A stretch of DNA of 64,000 bases. Origin: Lactococcus garvieae subsp. garvieae (GTDB lineage: Bacteria > Bacillota > Bacilli > Lactobacillales > Streptococcaceae). A model generated the notes under the pieces. The model saw nothing but the letters and a program-made list of their open reading frames with translations. It was not told where the DNA came from and searched no databases. The stretch lies in the NCBI RefSeq assembly GCF_029024465.1, contig NZ_CP118950.1, forward strand, positions 1,302,001-1,366,000, in the 5' to 3' direction. How positions within the stretch are numbered: the first letter of the stretch is position 1; each line of letters opens with the position of its first letter. Positions 34,091 to 41,694 of this stretch are shown here, piece after piece. The translations under genes were made by a program, and so were the position numbers.

Positions 34091-34912
34091 TTAGTTTCCT
34101 GGTGTATCAGAAAGTTTCCAGATAAGATTTGTTGTATAGCCTGAAGCTTTTTTAGCTGTGCTGCCCGGAACAGTAAGGGTGATTGGTGATTGAGTAGCAA
34201 CGGCATCTTTTGCTGTTGCAGACGCATCATAATCAGATGTGGCTCCTAATGCATAGGTCCAAGTTCCCATACCTTCATTAGCCTTAGCGGACATGATCAC
34301 TTGATCTGAAGTACTTAAAGCGAATGTAGAAGCATTAACATTTGAAGGCTTCGCACCAGTAACTGTTCCGTTTGATACACCTTTACTGAACTTAAGTTGT
34401 GCACCGCTCAAGTATGTTCCAAGAGGAGCGCCCGCTTCTGGTGTTGCAGTCATGTCTGTACCTTTTTCTCTGAATTGTCCATCTGTTGCTACAGAAAGTG
34501 TCCACCCTGCAAAAGTTCCCCGTACATCAGTTACTTGAGCGTAGTTGGGAACAATACCACTGACTGTCCCACTTCCATCAAGAACCTTCTGTCCATGTGC
34601 ATAGTAAATTTCATCTGTTGAGCTAATTTTTTGTTGTCCAAACGAAAGACTTGATGCAAAGTCCAAGCTCAAACCCTTTGTTACTTCTACTGGTGGCAAT
34701 ACCGGAATACTTGGATCTGGGTTTTCTGGATCTACTGTTGCTCCTGGATTTTCTGGGTCCACTGGTTTTGTGCCCGTGTCGCCTGTGACAAATTCTACAT
34801 CTCCTGGCGTAGAATAGTTTGCATCTGCCGCAAATACTGATGGTGCTGCGATTGGAGCAATAACCATCAAAGTAGCCACTGTGGCAGTTGATTTCAATAT
34901 AATTTTGTTCAT
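34091..34912 (-). CDS. WxL-domain surface protein (273 residues)
   Basis: The precursor has a signal peptide ending near SVFAADA. A Pro/Glu/Asn/Gly-rich spacer carries a repeated D-P-E-N-P-G/D unit (about 51-68), which resembles a wall-spanning spacer. The WxL domain starts LSLDFASSLSFGQQKI. The motifs are AGWTLSVA and YTTNLIWKLSDTP. It is the first of three tandem WxL genes after a small IPNAG-anchored protein. Confidence 0.93.
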   Translation of the reverse strand: MNKIILKSTATVATLMVIAPIAAPSVFAADANYSTPGDVEFVTGDTGTKPVDPENPGATVDPENPDPSIPVLPPVEVTKGLSLDFASSLSFGQQKISSTDEIYYAHGQKVLDGSGTVSGIVPNYAQVTDVRGTFAGWTLSVATDGQFREKGTDMTATPEAGAPLGTYLSGAQLKFSKGVSNGTVTGAKPSNVNASTFALSTSDQVIMSAKANEGMGTWTYALGATSDYDASATAKDAVATQSPITLTVPGSTAKKASGYTTNLIWKLSDTPGN

Positions 34913-34927
34913 AAGTTGTACGCCTAC

Positions 34928-35272
34928 TTAAATCTTTCTAGAACTTTTTTCTAAGTTTTGTGAGTAATTATTTTTGATTATACTTCTTGTACTAAGTATG
35001 ATGAGCAGTCCTCCTAGAGCAGAGAACACGAGATAGGGCAAAGAGTTTGAATCCCCAGCATTGGGAATCGTATTTCCAATTTGTCTATTTTCAGATGAAG
35101 TTAAACCATTATTTTTATCTTGGTTATCTTTCTGTTGATTCTTAAAATCATATTCCCCGACAAAGCCGATACTGTCACGATTGCTGTATGTTACATCTTC
35201 TGCTTGAGCTTGAACGCCCAGAGAACCTGTAACTGTCAGGAAAACAATAACACATAAAATTTTCTTTAACAT
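34928..35272 (-). CDS. Small sortase-anchored protein with IPNAG signal, copy A
   Basis: The 114-residue precursor has a signal peptide ending near VQAQAED. A polar middle (DVTYSNRDSIGFVGEYD, then a Lys/Gln/Asn-rich stretch) follows. The sorting signal IPNAGDS precedes a membrane helix (about 78-95) and a positively charged tail. IPNAG is a variant of the LPxTG motif. The mature part is only about 45 residues. It is the first gene after the intergenic operator and is transcribed away from the sortase gene. It may act as an anchored seat for WxL proteins; that is inference. Confidence 0.82.
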   Translation of the reverse strand: MLKKILCVIVFLTVTGSLGVQAQAEDVTYSNRDSIGFVGEYDFKNQQKDNQDKNNGLTSSENRQIGNTIPNAGDSNSLPYLVFSALGGLLIILSTRSIIKNNYSQNLEKSSRKI

Positions 35273-35307
35273 TTCACCTCCAACTCTTTTAGCTTTATTT
35301 AATTTGA

Positions 35308-35340
35308 GGTTTTGAAGTTAGACGTCACTCACTTCAAACC
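35308..35340. promoter_or_regulatory. Inverted repeat in the sortase/WxL divergent region
   Basis: GGTTTTGAAGT and ACTTCAAACC form a 10-bp inverted repeat with a one-base offset and a 12-base centre. It lies in the roughly 300-bp divergent gap. That gap also holds the sortase promoter, about 200 bases downstream. It resembles a dimeric-regulator operator. Confidence 0.5.
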
Positions 35341-35521
35341 ACACTCTTATTTAATCACATGGCTTGTTCTTAAGTCAATCTTATTTTACTGTCTTTTTTC
35401 TTTTAAATTTTTTCAACAAAAAAAAATAAAAAATAATGCTGTAACCCCTTATAACCAAAGGGACTACAACTTCTATATTTTAAAAAAAATACGGCTTACA
35501 AATTCAAAATAAAAGAGTATA

Positions 35522-35550
35522 TTTACAAAAGATTTTCATTTTGCTATGAT
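35522..35550 (+). promoter_or_regulatory. Promoter of the sortase gene
   Basis: TTTACA (35522-35527), a 17-base spacer and TATGAT (35545-35550) lie about 25 bases before the start codon. Confidence 0.75.
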
Positions 35551-35574
35551 TAAAAAAATGTGAAAGGAACAAAA

Positions 35575-36339
35575 ATGAAGAAAAAACGTTTAAAAATATT
35601 AATTACTCTGCTCTTAATTCTAATGCTGGGCCTACTTTCTATTCCTTTCTCAAAATATTTTAGTATAGCCACCCATTCTCAACTTATGAAAACAGAAACC
35701 ATAAGAACGGATATTCCAAAAGATGTTGCTGCTCCTGAGCCCATTCAGCCGCCTCGCTTAAAAGATGTACTTAATGCTTCTGTGAATCAAGATAAAAGTG
35801 CTGTCGGACAAATTGTTGCACCAAGTGTTGCCGTCAGTCAACCCATCTTTGTAGGATTGACACAAAAAAATATGGCTCAGGGCACTGTAAGCCTCTTTCC
35901 AAATCGCAATCCTGAAGCCCAGAGCTTGACGGTTATTGGCCATCATGTACAGTACGACTCCAGTCTACTTTTCGGGGGTATCCAAGAGCTAGAAAACGGT
36001 GCAGATGTATATGTTCGCTACTTTGATCACTATTATGCTTATAAAGTTGAGTCAAACCGTATCATTAGAGAAACTGATCTTTCAGAACTGCAAGATAAAG
36101 GCCCCAATTATCTCTACTTAGTCACATGTAATAGTGCCACAGAAACTCCTTATCGTGTACTTGTAACTGCTAAAAAAGTAACTGAGTCACCCGTAAAAAA
36201 GATCCAATCTACCTTCCATGAGAAGCAAACCGCTATCCAAAAAACTCAAACAAAAACTTACTGGTTGAAATTTCTGCTGCCATTACTCGTCGTTCTGATT
36301 CTTGCTTTAGTCTTTCTCATTTATATCTGGAGGCTATAA
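35575..36339 (+). CDS. Sortase dedicated to the WxL/IPNAG locus
   Basis: The 254-residue membrane transpeptidase has an N-terminal helix (about 7-25), a sortase fold and an additional C-terminal helix (about 228-250). The catalytic residues are visible: His123 in VIGHHV, Cys185 in YLVTCNSAT, and Arg194 in TPYRVLV. The C-terminal helix is typical of class C (pilus-type) sortases, although no obvious lid is seen. It is the only plus-strand gene in the locus. It sits between the two operons whose first genes encode IPNAG proteins, so these are its likely substrates. AAAGGA is six bases before the ATG; a GTG at 35560 is less likely. Confidence 0.9.
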   Translation: MKKKRLKILITLLLILMLGLLSIPFSKYFSIATHSQLMKTETIRTDIPKDVAAPEPIQPPRLKDVLNASVNQDKSAVGQIVAPSVAVSQPIFVGLTQKNMAQGTVSLFPNRNPEAQSLTVIGHHVQYDSSLLFGGIQELENGADVYVRYFDHYYAYKVESNRIIRETDLSELQDKGPNYLYLVTCNSATETPYRVLVTAKKVTESPVKKIQSTFHEKQTAIQKTQTKTYWLKFLLPLLVVLILALVFLIYIWRL

Positions 36340-36349
36340 CAAATAAATA

Positions 36350-36378
36350 AAAAAATCACCTGATGTGATTTTTTTTAT
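36350..36378. terminator. Bidirectional terminator between the sortase and the 141-residue protein gene
   Basis: Stem AATCAC/GTGATT has A and T runs on both flanks. It serves two convergent genes. Confidence 0.75.
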
Positions 36379-36384
36379 TTATTA

Positions 36385-36810
36385 TTACTTGCTCCCAAAG
36401 AGCAAGCGGCCTGACATAATGGACAGAACTTTGCCTGTCGTTGTTGCTGTAGATGTATCTCCGTCCAAGATCCGAATCTTTTGTGAATGTTCAAGTGCAA
36501 CTGTTGTGTCTGGCGCAAAAAAGATTTTCTTCTTTTTTTCTTGCTTTTTTTGTCTGTCTTCTTCTCTATCACCTTGCAATTCAGACTTTTTAGAAGGCGT
36601 TTGCTCTTTTTCCTCTTCTGAAGCCGGTGGTGCTGTAATGGGTTCTGGTTTTTGGGGTATAACCTTATCGTCAGGTGAGAGCGGATTCATAATTTCAGCT
36701 GCCTCAGAAACACTCTGAGCCTTTGGCCCAACTAAACTAAAAGATAACAATACAAACCCGCAAACAAACAAATAAGTAATCTTAGATGCTCGTTTATTTG
36801 CTTTTTTCAT
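36385..36810 (-). CDS. Unrecognised secreted Lys/Glu-rich protein in the WxL locus
   Basis: The 141-residue protein has a signal peptide (basic start, hydrophobic core about 12-30). A Pro/Glu-rich section (about 45-75) is followed by a stretch of alternating Lys, Gln and Glu (about 75-95), then IFFAPDTTVALEHS and a Ser/Thr-rich end. It has no WxL motif, sorting signal or C-terminal membrane helix. It follows a WxL gene by 21 bases and has a good Shine-Dalgarno, so it belongs to that operon. I do not recognise the family. Confidence 0.7.
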   Translation of the reverse strand: MKKANKRASKITYLFVCGFVLLSFSLVGPKAQSVSEAAEIMNPLSPDDKVIPQKPEPITAPPASEEEKEQTPSKKSELQGDREEDRQKKQEKKKKIFFAPDTTVALEHSQKIRILDGDTSTATTTGKVLSIMSGRLLFGSK

Positions 36811-36831
36811 GAGGGGTACTCCTTTTTAATT

Positions 36832-37506
36832 TCATTGATTATCTGGTAGTTCACTTAATATCCATGTTAAGTTGGTACGATAAGTTGTAGCCTCTTTTGG
36901 CGTATCGCCTGGAACATAAAGACTAACGGATGAAGTAAAATATTTTGAGATGTCTTTAGCACTTGTAGAAAACTTTCTTGAAAAGAGATCTTCCTTATTT
37001 CCCCAGCGAATTATCCAAGTGCCCGCACCTTCCCCAACCTTGGCTTGAGCCACTAGCGTTTCAATTCCCGGTACCAAGTTCCTTACCTCGTAAGCTTGGG
37101 GCTGTTGGGCATTGTTATTCGTCACTAAAATAGGTTTGTCAAAAGAGAGAGAAGCGCCTTTTAATTCCTGATATTGAGAGTAGTCTTCTGCTTTAAATTG
37201 TTCTTTTTCGTAAACTTTAAGTGTCCAGCCTTTTAAAGTGCCCCGATTATCCGTTATTTGGATAAAGTTAGGTGTAACAAGTGTCGATTTATAATAACGT
37301 TGAGCTTGTGCAAAATAAACTTGATTTTGGTTAGAAATTTCATTGGTCCCAAAATCCAGACTGCTGACAAAATCAATTGAAAACTCACCCATCGCATACT
37401 GGATGGACGCATCATTCCCATAGTTGACTTTCATTTCCTCTGCCTTTCCTAAGTCTGTCAACTGGATAAAAGACAAAAGGCACAGCATCGCAATAAAGGT
37501 TTTCAT
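36832..37506 (-). CDS. WxL-domain surface protein (224 residues)
   Basis: The precursor has a signal peptide ending near DLGKAEEM, almost no spacer, and a WxL domain starting FSIDFVSSLDFGTNEI. The motifs are KGWTLKVYE and YRTNLTWILSELP. It is very similar to the 261-residue WxL protein across the domain, including GAGTWIIRWG. It follows the second IPNAG gene, giving the same gene order (IPNAG, then WxL) as in the larger operon. Confidence 0.92.
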   Translation of the reverse strand: MKTFIAMLCLLSFIQLTDLGKAEEMKVNYGNDASIQYAMGEFSIDFVSSLDFGTNEISNQNQVYFAQAQRYYKSTLVTPNFIQITDNRGTLKGWTLKVYEKEQFKAEDYSQYQELKGASLSFDKPILVTNNNAQQPQAYEVRNLVPGIETLVAQAKVGEGAGTWIIRWGNKEDLFSRKFSTSAKDISKYFTSSVSLYVPGDTPKEATTYRTNLTWILSELPDNQ

Positions 37507-37542
37507 TATTTCTCCCTCCTTTCCTTGAAGTTTATCTTTTTG

Positions 37543-37866
37543 TTAGCCTTGACGTATTTCGTTGTGCAGTTGTTTAAAATAGAAACTCATGAGTAATAAG
37601 GGAAGTACTGCAATTAAAACATATTGCATCTTTGGAGCATCACCGGCATTGGGTATCTTTTCACTTTTTATTATACCTGACTCTGCTTTTTCTTGGTCCG
37701 TCAAATCGCCAGCGCCATGTTCAGAAGGTTTTTGATATTGTCTATAAAAGCCAGTCTGTCCATAGCCTTCAAGGGAGGAGACTGCAACATCTGAACCAGG
37801 ATTTACACTCAGCCAAAGGAGGCTCACTAAAAATAATCCTACAATACTTCCTATCCTTTGCTTCAT
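37543..37866 (-). CDS. Small sortase-anchored protein with IPNAG signal, copy B
   Basis: The 107-residue precursor has a signal peptide (about 1-25), a short polar middle with GYGQTGFYRQYQ, and the sorting signal IPNAGDA. A membrane helix (about 82-96) and a charged tail follow. Layout matches copy A. Both have a Y/F-rich segment before the polar linker, so they appear to be paralogues. It is the first gene of the three-gene unit with the 224-residue WxL protein and the Lys/Glu-rich protein. Confidence 0.8.
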   Translation of the reverse strand: MKQRIGSIVGLFLVSLLWLSVNPGSDVAVSSLEGYGQTGFYRQYQKPSEHGAGDLTDQEKAESGIIKSEKIPNAGDAPKMQYVLIAVLPLLLMSFYFKQLHNEIRQG

Positions 37867-37969
37867 CCTTGCTCCCTTCTCATTTGCTTAGATATGGTAA
37901 TTTTAACATTTAAGCGTAAAGAAGTCATTTTTTATTTTGTTTTGAAAAAAAAATAAAAAAAAAAAACAA

Positions 37970-39421
37970 CTAAGCATTAAAGTTGTCTTTTTTTACTTTA
38001 ACTACTGTATTTCCAAAAAATTCCCAATCATAAGATGTGGGTGGTGATGCCCAAATAATTTGTTCTGCTTCAACTTCTCGGGAAGGAAGATTAGAAAGAT
38101 AGATATCAATATCCTCTTTATTTTTTCCTTCACTCGCTTCAATATTCAAAAATCCTAGTGACTTGATATTCTTAAGTATATATCTGTTATAAGAGATACC
38201 ATATGAAAAGTCTACACAGATTTTTACAGGACGTCTTGTACGATAAGCAGTGGTATAGCACAAAATTAAAAACATATATTCACGAACAAGGGCGTGGTGT
38301 TTTTCCAGAAATAATGGAGCATAACGCTTATCAAGTAACATTTTATCTGCAAAGTTATTACAAAAGAGCTCAATATCTTCATAATTTTCGCCCATGAAGT
38401 TAAAATCATTCAAACTAGATACATCAAAGTTTGCTCTTAAAGAAATCAATAAACGAAGATGGATATTGTTTAACTCTATTTGTACCTCTTCTTGGTTAAT
38501 TTCACTTTGGTGCTCTTGAAATTTAGTAGTGAAACTTTCCGTAAAAGCCTGTGTTAACTCGCTTACGTTCGTTGGAATTTGAAAATCACAATGTGCCGTA
38601 ATGCTCTCACTTGAAAGAAAATAAAGAAGCTCATAGGTCTCTTCCAAAACTTCTTCATTCGAACCATCGAGATAATGTCGTAAAATATGGGCTATGGGCT
38701 CAATAAACCGACTGTCTATTTTCATGAAATCTTGCGCTGAAGCTTTATTTCCCAAATAATTTCTCGTATAGATAACAAAGAGGCGATACAACAATTTTGT
38801 TCGATCTGTTAAACTTAAGCCTCGAATAAAAAGTCCCTCTATCTCCTCCAAAGCGTTTATCATTTGTTCAAGGTCCGTGGCTACATCTGCTGAAAAACTC
38901 TTATAAAGATCGCCATATAACGTGTGATAGAAATTATAGAGAAACTCTCTAATCTTCCATTCATCACCGGAAAAGCGCATGTTTTTATCAATTGTTACAC
39001 CGTATTCCCTCGTTAAATCCGTAAATTTTTTCACCAGTTTATACGTGGCTGACTTTGATAAAAAGACAACATCTTCGAGTTCAGCAATTTTGTTCACTTC
39101 TTCAGTAAAGACTGCTCGAATCAAGGCTTGCATCTGTGATCTCTTAACGTAATGATTTAAAAGAAGCATGATGTTTCCTTGGGTTCTTCTTTCATAACGT
39201 ACGAAACTTTTCTGCGTCTGGAGATCGATGAGGTAATAATTTTCTAATTTCCAAGATTTAATTTCTGATTGTATCTCAGATAAGAGCTTCTTGACTTGAT
39301 AATTATTAAGGTGTAATTCTTCAATTAAGTCATCAAAAAGTACCGTAGAGAGATGATGATTTTCTAAATAATATAAAATTTGAAGCTTTTTAAAATCATC
39401 TTCGTCTAAATATTTTAACAC
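37970..39421 (-). CDS. Mga-family transcriptional regulator
   Basis: The 483-residue protein begins with a helix-turn-helix (about 20-60), and a second wHTH is seen near 110-140 (ELEDVVFLSKSATYKLVKKF). A PRD-like middle follows, and an EIIB-like C-terminal part (about 400-480). This layout matches Mga/AtxA regulators, which control surface-protein genes. It lies directly upstream of the WxL units on the same strand, so it is the likely local regulator. The start is GTG, about ten bases after GGAGG, and no closer ATG is in frame. Confidence 0.78.
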   Translation of the reverse strand: MLKYLDEDDFKKLQILYYLENHHLSTVLFDDLIEELHLNNYQVKKLLSEIQSEIKSWKLENYYLIDLQTQKSFVRYERRTQGNIMLLLNHYVKRSQMQALIRAVFTEEVNKIAELEDVVFLSKSATYKLVKKFTDLTREYGVTIDKNMRFSGDEWKIREFLYNFYHTLYGDLYKSFSADVATDLEQMINALEEIEGLFIRGLSLTDRTKLLYRLFVIYTRNYLGNKASAQDFMKIDSRFIEPIAHILRHYLDGSNEEVLEETYELLYFLSSESITAHCDFQIPTNVSELTQAFTESFTTKFQEHQSEINQEEVQIELNNIHLRLLISLRANFDVSSLNDFNFMGENYEDIELFCNNFADKMLLDKRYAPLFLEKHHALVREYMFLILCYTTAYRTRRPVKICVDFSYGISYNRYILKNIKSLGFLNIEASEGKNKEDIDIYLSNLPSREVEAEQIIWASPPTSYDWEFFGNTVVKVKKDNFNA

Positions 39422-39504
39422 AATACTGTTTCCTCCATTTACCTCGTCAATTTTTTCTATTATATAACATTAGGCAACATTGCACAAATGTAACTTAATT
39501 GCAC

Positions 39505-39538
39505 AAAAAATCACTAAAGGGTATTTTAGTGATTTTTT
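39505..39538 (-). terminator. Terminator of the NADH oxidase gene
   Basis: A 13-bp stem, AAAAATCACTAAA/TTTAGTGATTTTT, lies between the NADH oxidase and Mga-type genes. Confidence 0.85.
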
Positions 39539-39577
39539 GTGTCTTATATCCTTCGATTTCAACGTTACACTTTGATA

Positions 39578-40915
39578 TCATTCTGCCTTTAAAGCAGCAA
39601 CAGTCATATAGTTATAAGGGCTGTTAAAGTGGGGCAAGAAGAACAAATCGAGAAGCGCAAGTTCATCAATTGTTTTTTGATCTTGGATAGCCAAGCTGAA
39701 CATATTGATATTCCCCGCGATAATCTCCCCGTAGCTCGCCATTTGCGCGCCTACGATACGTCGACTTGTTTTTTCATAAACAATACGAATTTTCACCGTA
39801 TCATTATTTTCATGGAGGAACCAAGCTTTTTGCTTATCTTCAAAATCAGTGTAAGCAACTTCTAAACCAAATTTTTGTGCGGCTTTAACAGAAAAACCTG
39901 TAGAAGTCATATTATAGCCGAAGATCGAGATACCATTTGACCCTTGAACACCAGCTGATTCGAGGACTGTTCCGCCAATGTTATGCCCAGCAACAATCCC
40001 TGAGCGTACCGCATTAGAAGCAAGAGCAATATATGTAAAATCTTGCAAAGCATTAGAATAAATCGTAGCCACATCGCCGACTGCGTAGACATCAGGATTA
40101 CTTGTCTGTTGATGCTTATCTACCTTCACTGCTCCATTTCGAAGCGTATCCAGTTCATCTCCCACAAGGGCGCTGTTTGCCGTAAAGCCGATACAGTTAA
40201 TTACCATATCCACATCATAGGTCCCTTTATTAGTCACAATTTGAGAAACTCGGCCATTTGTGCCTTTAAAAGCCTCGGCAGTTTCACCAAAATGAAGTTC
40301 TACGCCATGGTTTGCAAGGTTTTCATCCATTCCTTTCGCAAAGTCTTCATCATAATAGGAAGCTAAAGACGTAGTTTCCGCATCAAAGAGCAACACTTCT
40401 TTTCCGCGACGTTTCGCCGCTTCAGCGATTTCTGTACCAATGTAGCCCGCCCCAATAACGGCAATACGTTTCACTTCTTCTTTAGCAAATTCCTCATCCA
40501 CTGCTTGCCCTTCTTGGAAGAGTTTGAGAAAATGAATACCTTCTAATTCATTACCTGTAATTTTAGGAATGATTGGTCTTGAACCCATCGCAAGAATGAG
40601 TTTGTCATAATCTTCCACGTGCTCTTCTCCGGCTTTTGTTGTGGCATACACTTTTTTATGCTCGAAATCAATTGATGAAACTTCAGTTTCAGTCAACACC
40701 TTCGCTCCTTTTGCTTCAAAATCATCTGGTCGTGCATAGAAAAGTTCATTCGGTTGATCAATTTGACGGCCCACCCATAAGGCTGTCCCACAGCCCAAGT
40801 AACTCATGTTACTGTTACGATCGATCATGGTAATTTCATGACCAGGATAGTTGTCTAATAATGTGTTTGCCGCAGCAATACCTGCGTGATTTGTGCCTAT
40901 AATAACGATTTTCAT
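39578..40915 (-). CDS. noxE: Water-forming NADH oxidase
   Basis: The 445-residue flavoprotein reduces O2 to water with NADH, regenerating NAD+ and removing oxygen. It has an FAD-binding motif (GTNHAGIAAANTL, about 7-19) and the redox-active Cys42 in YLGCGTAL, typical of Nox-2. An NAD-binding motif (VIGAGYIGTEIAEA, about 155-168) and a dimerisation domain follow. The gene is monocistronic. Upstream are two palindromes related to redox-sensor (Rex) operators, which fits control by the NADH/NAD+ ratio. Confidence 0.93.
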   Translation of the reverse strand: MKIVIIGTNHAGIAAANTLLDNYPGHEITMIDRNSNMSYLGCGTALWVGRQIDQPNELFYARPDDFEAKGAKVLTETEVSSIDFEHKKVYATTKAGEEHVEDYDKLILAMGSRPIIPKITGNELEGIHFLKLFQEGQAVDEEFAKEEVKRIAVIGAGYIGTEIAEAAKRRGKEVLLFDAETTSLASYYDEDFAKGMDENLANHGVELHFGETAEAFKGTNGRVSQIVTNKGTYDVDMVINCIGFTANSALVGDELDTLRNGAVKVDKHQQTSNPDVYAVGDVATIYSNALQDFTYIALASNAVRSGIVAGHNIGGTVLESAGVQGSNGISIFGYNMTSTGFSVKAAQKFGLEVAYTDFEDKQKAWFLHENNDTVKIRIVYEKTSRRIVGAQMASYGEIIAGNINMFSLAIQDQKTIDELALLDLFFLPHFNSPYNYMTVAALKAE

Positions 40916-40947
40916 GTTGGAAAATCTCCTTTTTTTATTGTAAAAGC

Positions 40948-40965
40948 TTGTAAATATTTTTACAA
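40948..40965 (-). promoter_or_regulatory. Rex-like operator next to the NADH oxidase start
   Basis: TTGTAAA-N4-TTTACAA matches the Rex consensus TTGTGAA-N4-TTCACAA at all but the third base of the arms. It lies about 33 bases before the start codon. Confidence 0.5.
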
Positions 40966-41006
40966 TATAAGTTTAGCACACTTTATTCGCATTTCTTTTG
41001 TAAGCG

Positions 41007-41040
41007 CTTGTGAAGTTTGTGAATTCACAAACTTCACAAG
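41007..41040. promoter_or_regulatory. Perfect 34-bp palindrome upstream of noxE
   Basis: CTTGTGAAGTTTGTGAA is followed directly by its exact reverse complement. Each arm has two TTGTGAA-like units. The position, about 90-125 bases before noxE, fits a regulatory site. It is not next to a T run, so termination is unlikely. Confidence 0.6.
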
Positions 41041-41108
41041 GTAAATAGCTGAGAAAACCTTATATTACCTGCATTTCAGATACTTTCAAGACATTATTAT
41101 TTTTCTAT

Positions 41109-41143
41109 CAAAAAAATGGGTAGTTTTGAAATACCCACTTTTT
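41109..41143 (-). terminator. Terminator of the 75-codon gene
   Basis: Stem AAGTGGGTA/TACCCATT is followed by a T run on the minus strand. Confidence 0.8.
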
Positions 41144-41145
41144 AC

Positions 41146-41373
41146 TTACTTTATATGTTTCACTTCTTGACGGGTGTGCATCCCATTTAACTCATCCAGC
41201 ATACTCACAGATACACTGACAAGACCGGGATAATCACTGTTTTCAACTTCAGCTTTATACAATTCTATCTCTTCTGAAGTTTTTCCTTCTTTTTTCATCG
41301 CATTTTCTGTATAAGATATTATCGCTTCTGCATTACCCTCTACATCAAAAAGGCTGTACATCATTACGCTCAA
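41146..41373 (-). CDS. Small hypothetical protein (75 residues)
   Basis: The acidic cytosolic protein has no membrane helix or known motif. The sequence starts MSVMMYSLFDVEGNAEAII and ends in a basic VKHIK. The start is probably TTG, since AGGAG lies six bases before it, while the following ATG codons are 15 or more bases away. It has its own terminator. I do not recognise the family. Confidence 0.5.
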   Translation of the reverse strand: MSVMMYSLFDVEGNAEAIISYTENAMKKEGKTSEEIELYKAEVENSDYPGLVSVSVSMLDELNGMHTRQEVKHIK

Positions 41374-41466
41374 TAGTCTCTCCTAAAATATAATAGATAA
41401 ATTTACATACCTCTATTATAGCATTAATTCCAAAGGAAACAACAGCTCACTCCACTCTTTATTTCA

Positions 41467-41497
41467 CAAAAAAAGACCTCTCAAAAGAGAAGTCTTT
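41467..41497 (-). terminator. Terminator of the small RNA
   Basis: Ten-bp stem AAGACTTCTC/GAGAGGTCTT with a TTTT loop is followed by seven T. Confidence 0.9.
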
Positions 41498-41629
41498 CGG
41501 GCAACTTTCGTTGTGTCAGAACGGTTCACACGCGCTAACAAGTTCTCATGCTTCCTGCACGAACAACCCAATGTTCCAGAACTCCCGTGCTTCAATAATC
41601 TACCAAAGTAGAGCATCGACTCATCGCAT
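41467..41629 (-). ncRNA. Structured small RNA, about 160 nt, 6S-like
   Basis: The 320-bp gap between the 75-codon gene and tkt has no ORF. On the minus strand a TATAAT at 41636-41641 precedes the RNA. A 10-bp hairpin plus T run (41467-41497) ends it. The two ends can pair (CTTTGGTA with TTGCCCGAAAG), leaving a long apical hairpin. AACA/TGTT and GTTC/GAAC stems flank TGC-AGGAA-GCA, and a side hairpin GTGT/ACAC lies on the 3' side. This rod with a central bulge and 3' side hairpin resembles 6S RNA, but I cannot confirm identity. SRP, tmRNA, RNase P and T-box signatures are absent. Confidence 0.55.
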
Positions 41630-41694
41630 AAGCTTATTATAACATAATCTGTGAGTCTCCGCGCAACAAAAGCTTTTCACGGCACCATCTGGGA

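Noticed and set aside
41467-41629. Reading the small RNA as 4.5S (SRP) RNA because of AGGAAGCA
   Set aside because: The asymmetric loop and GGAA tetraloop context of SRP RNA are missing on the 5' strand.
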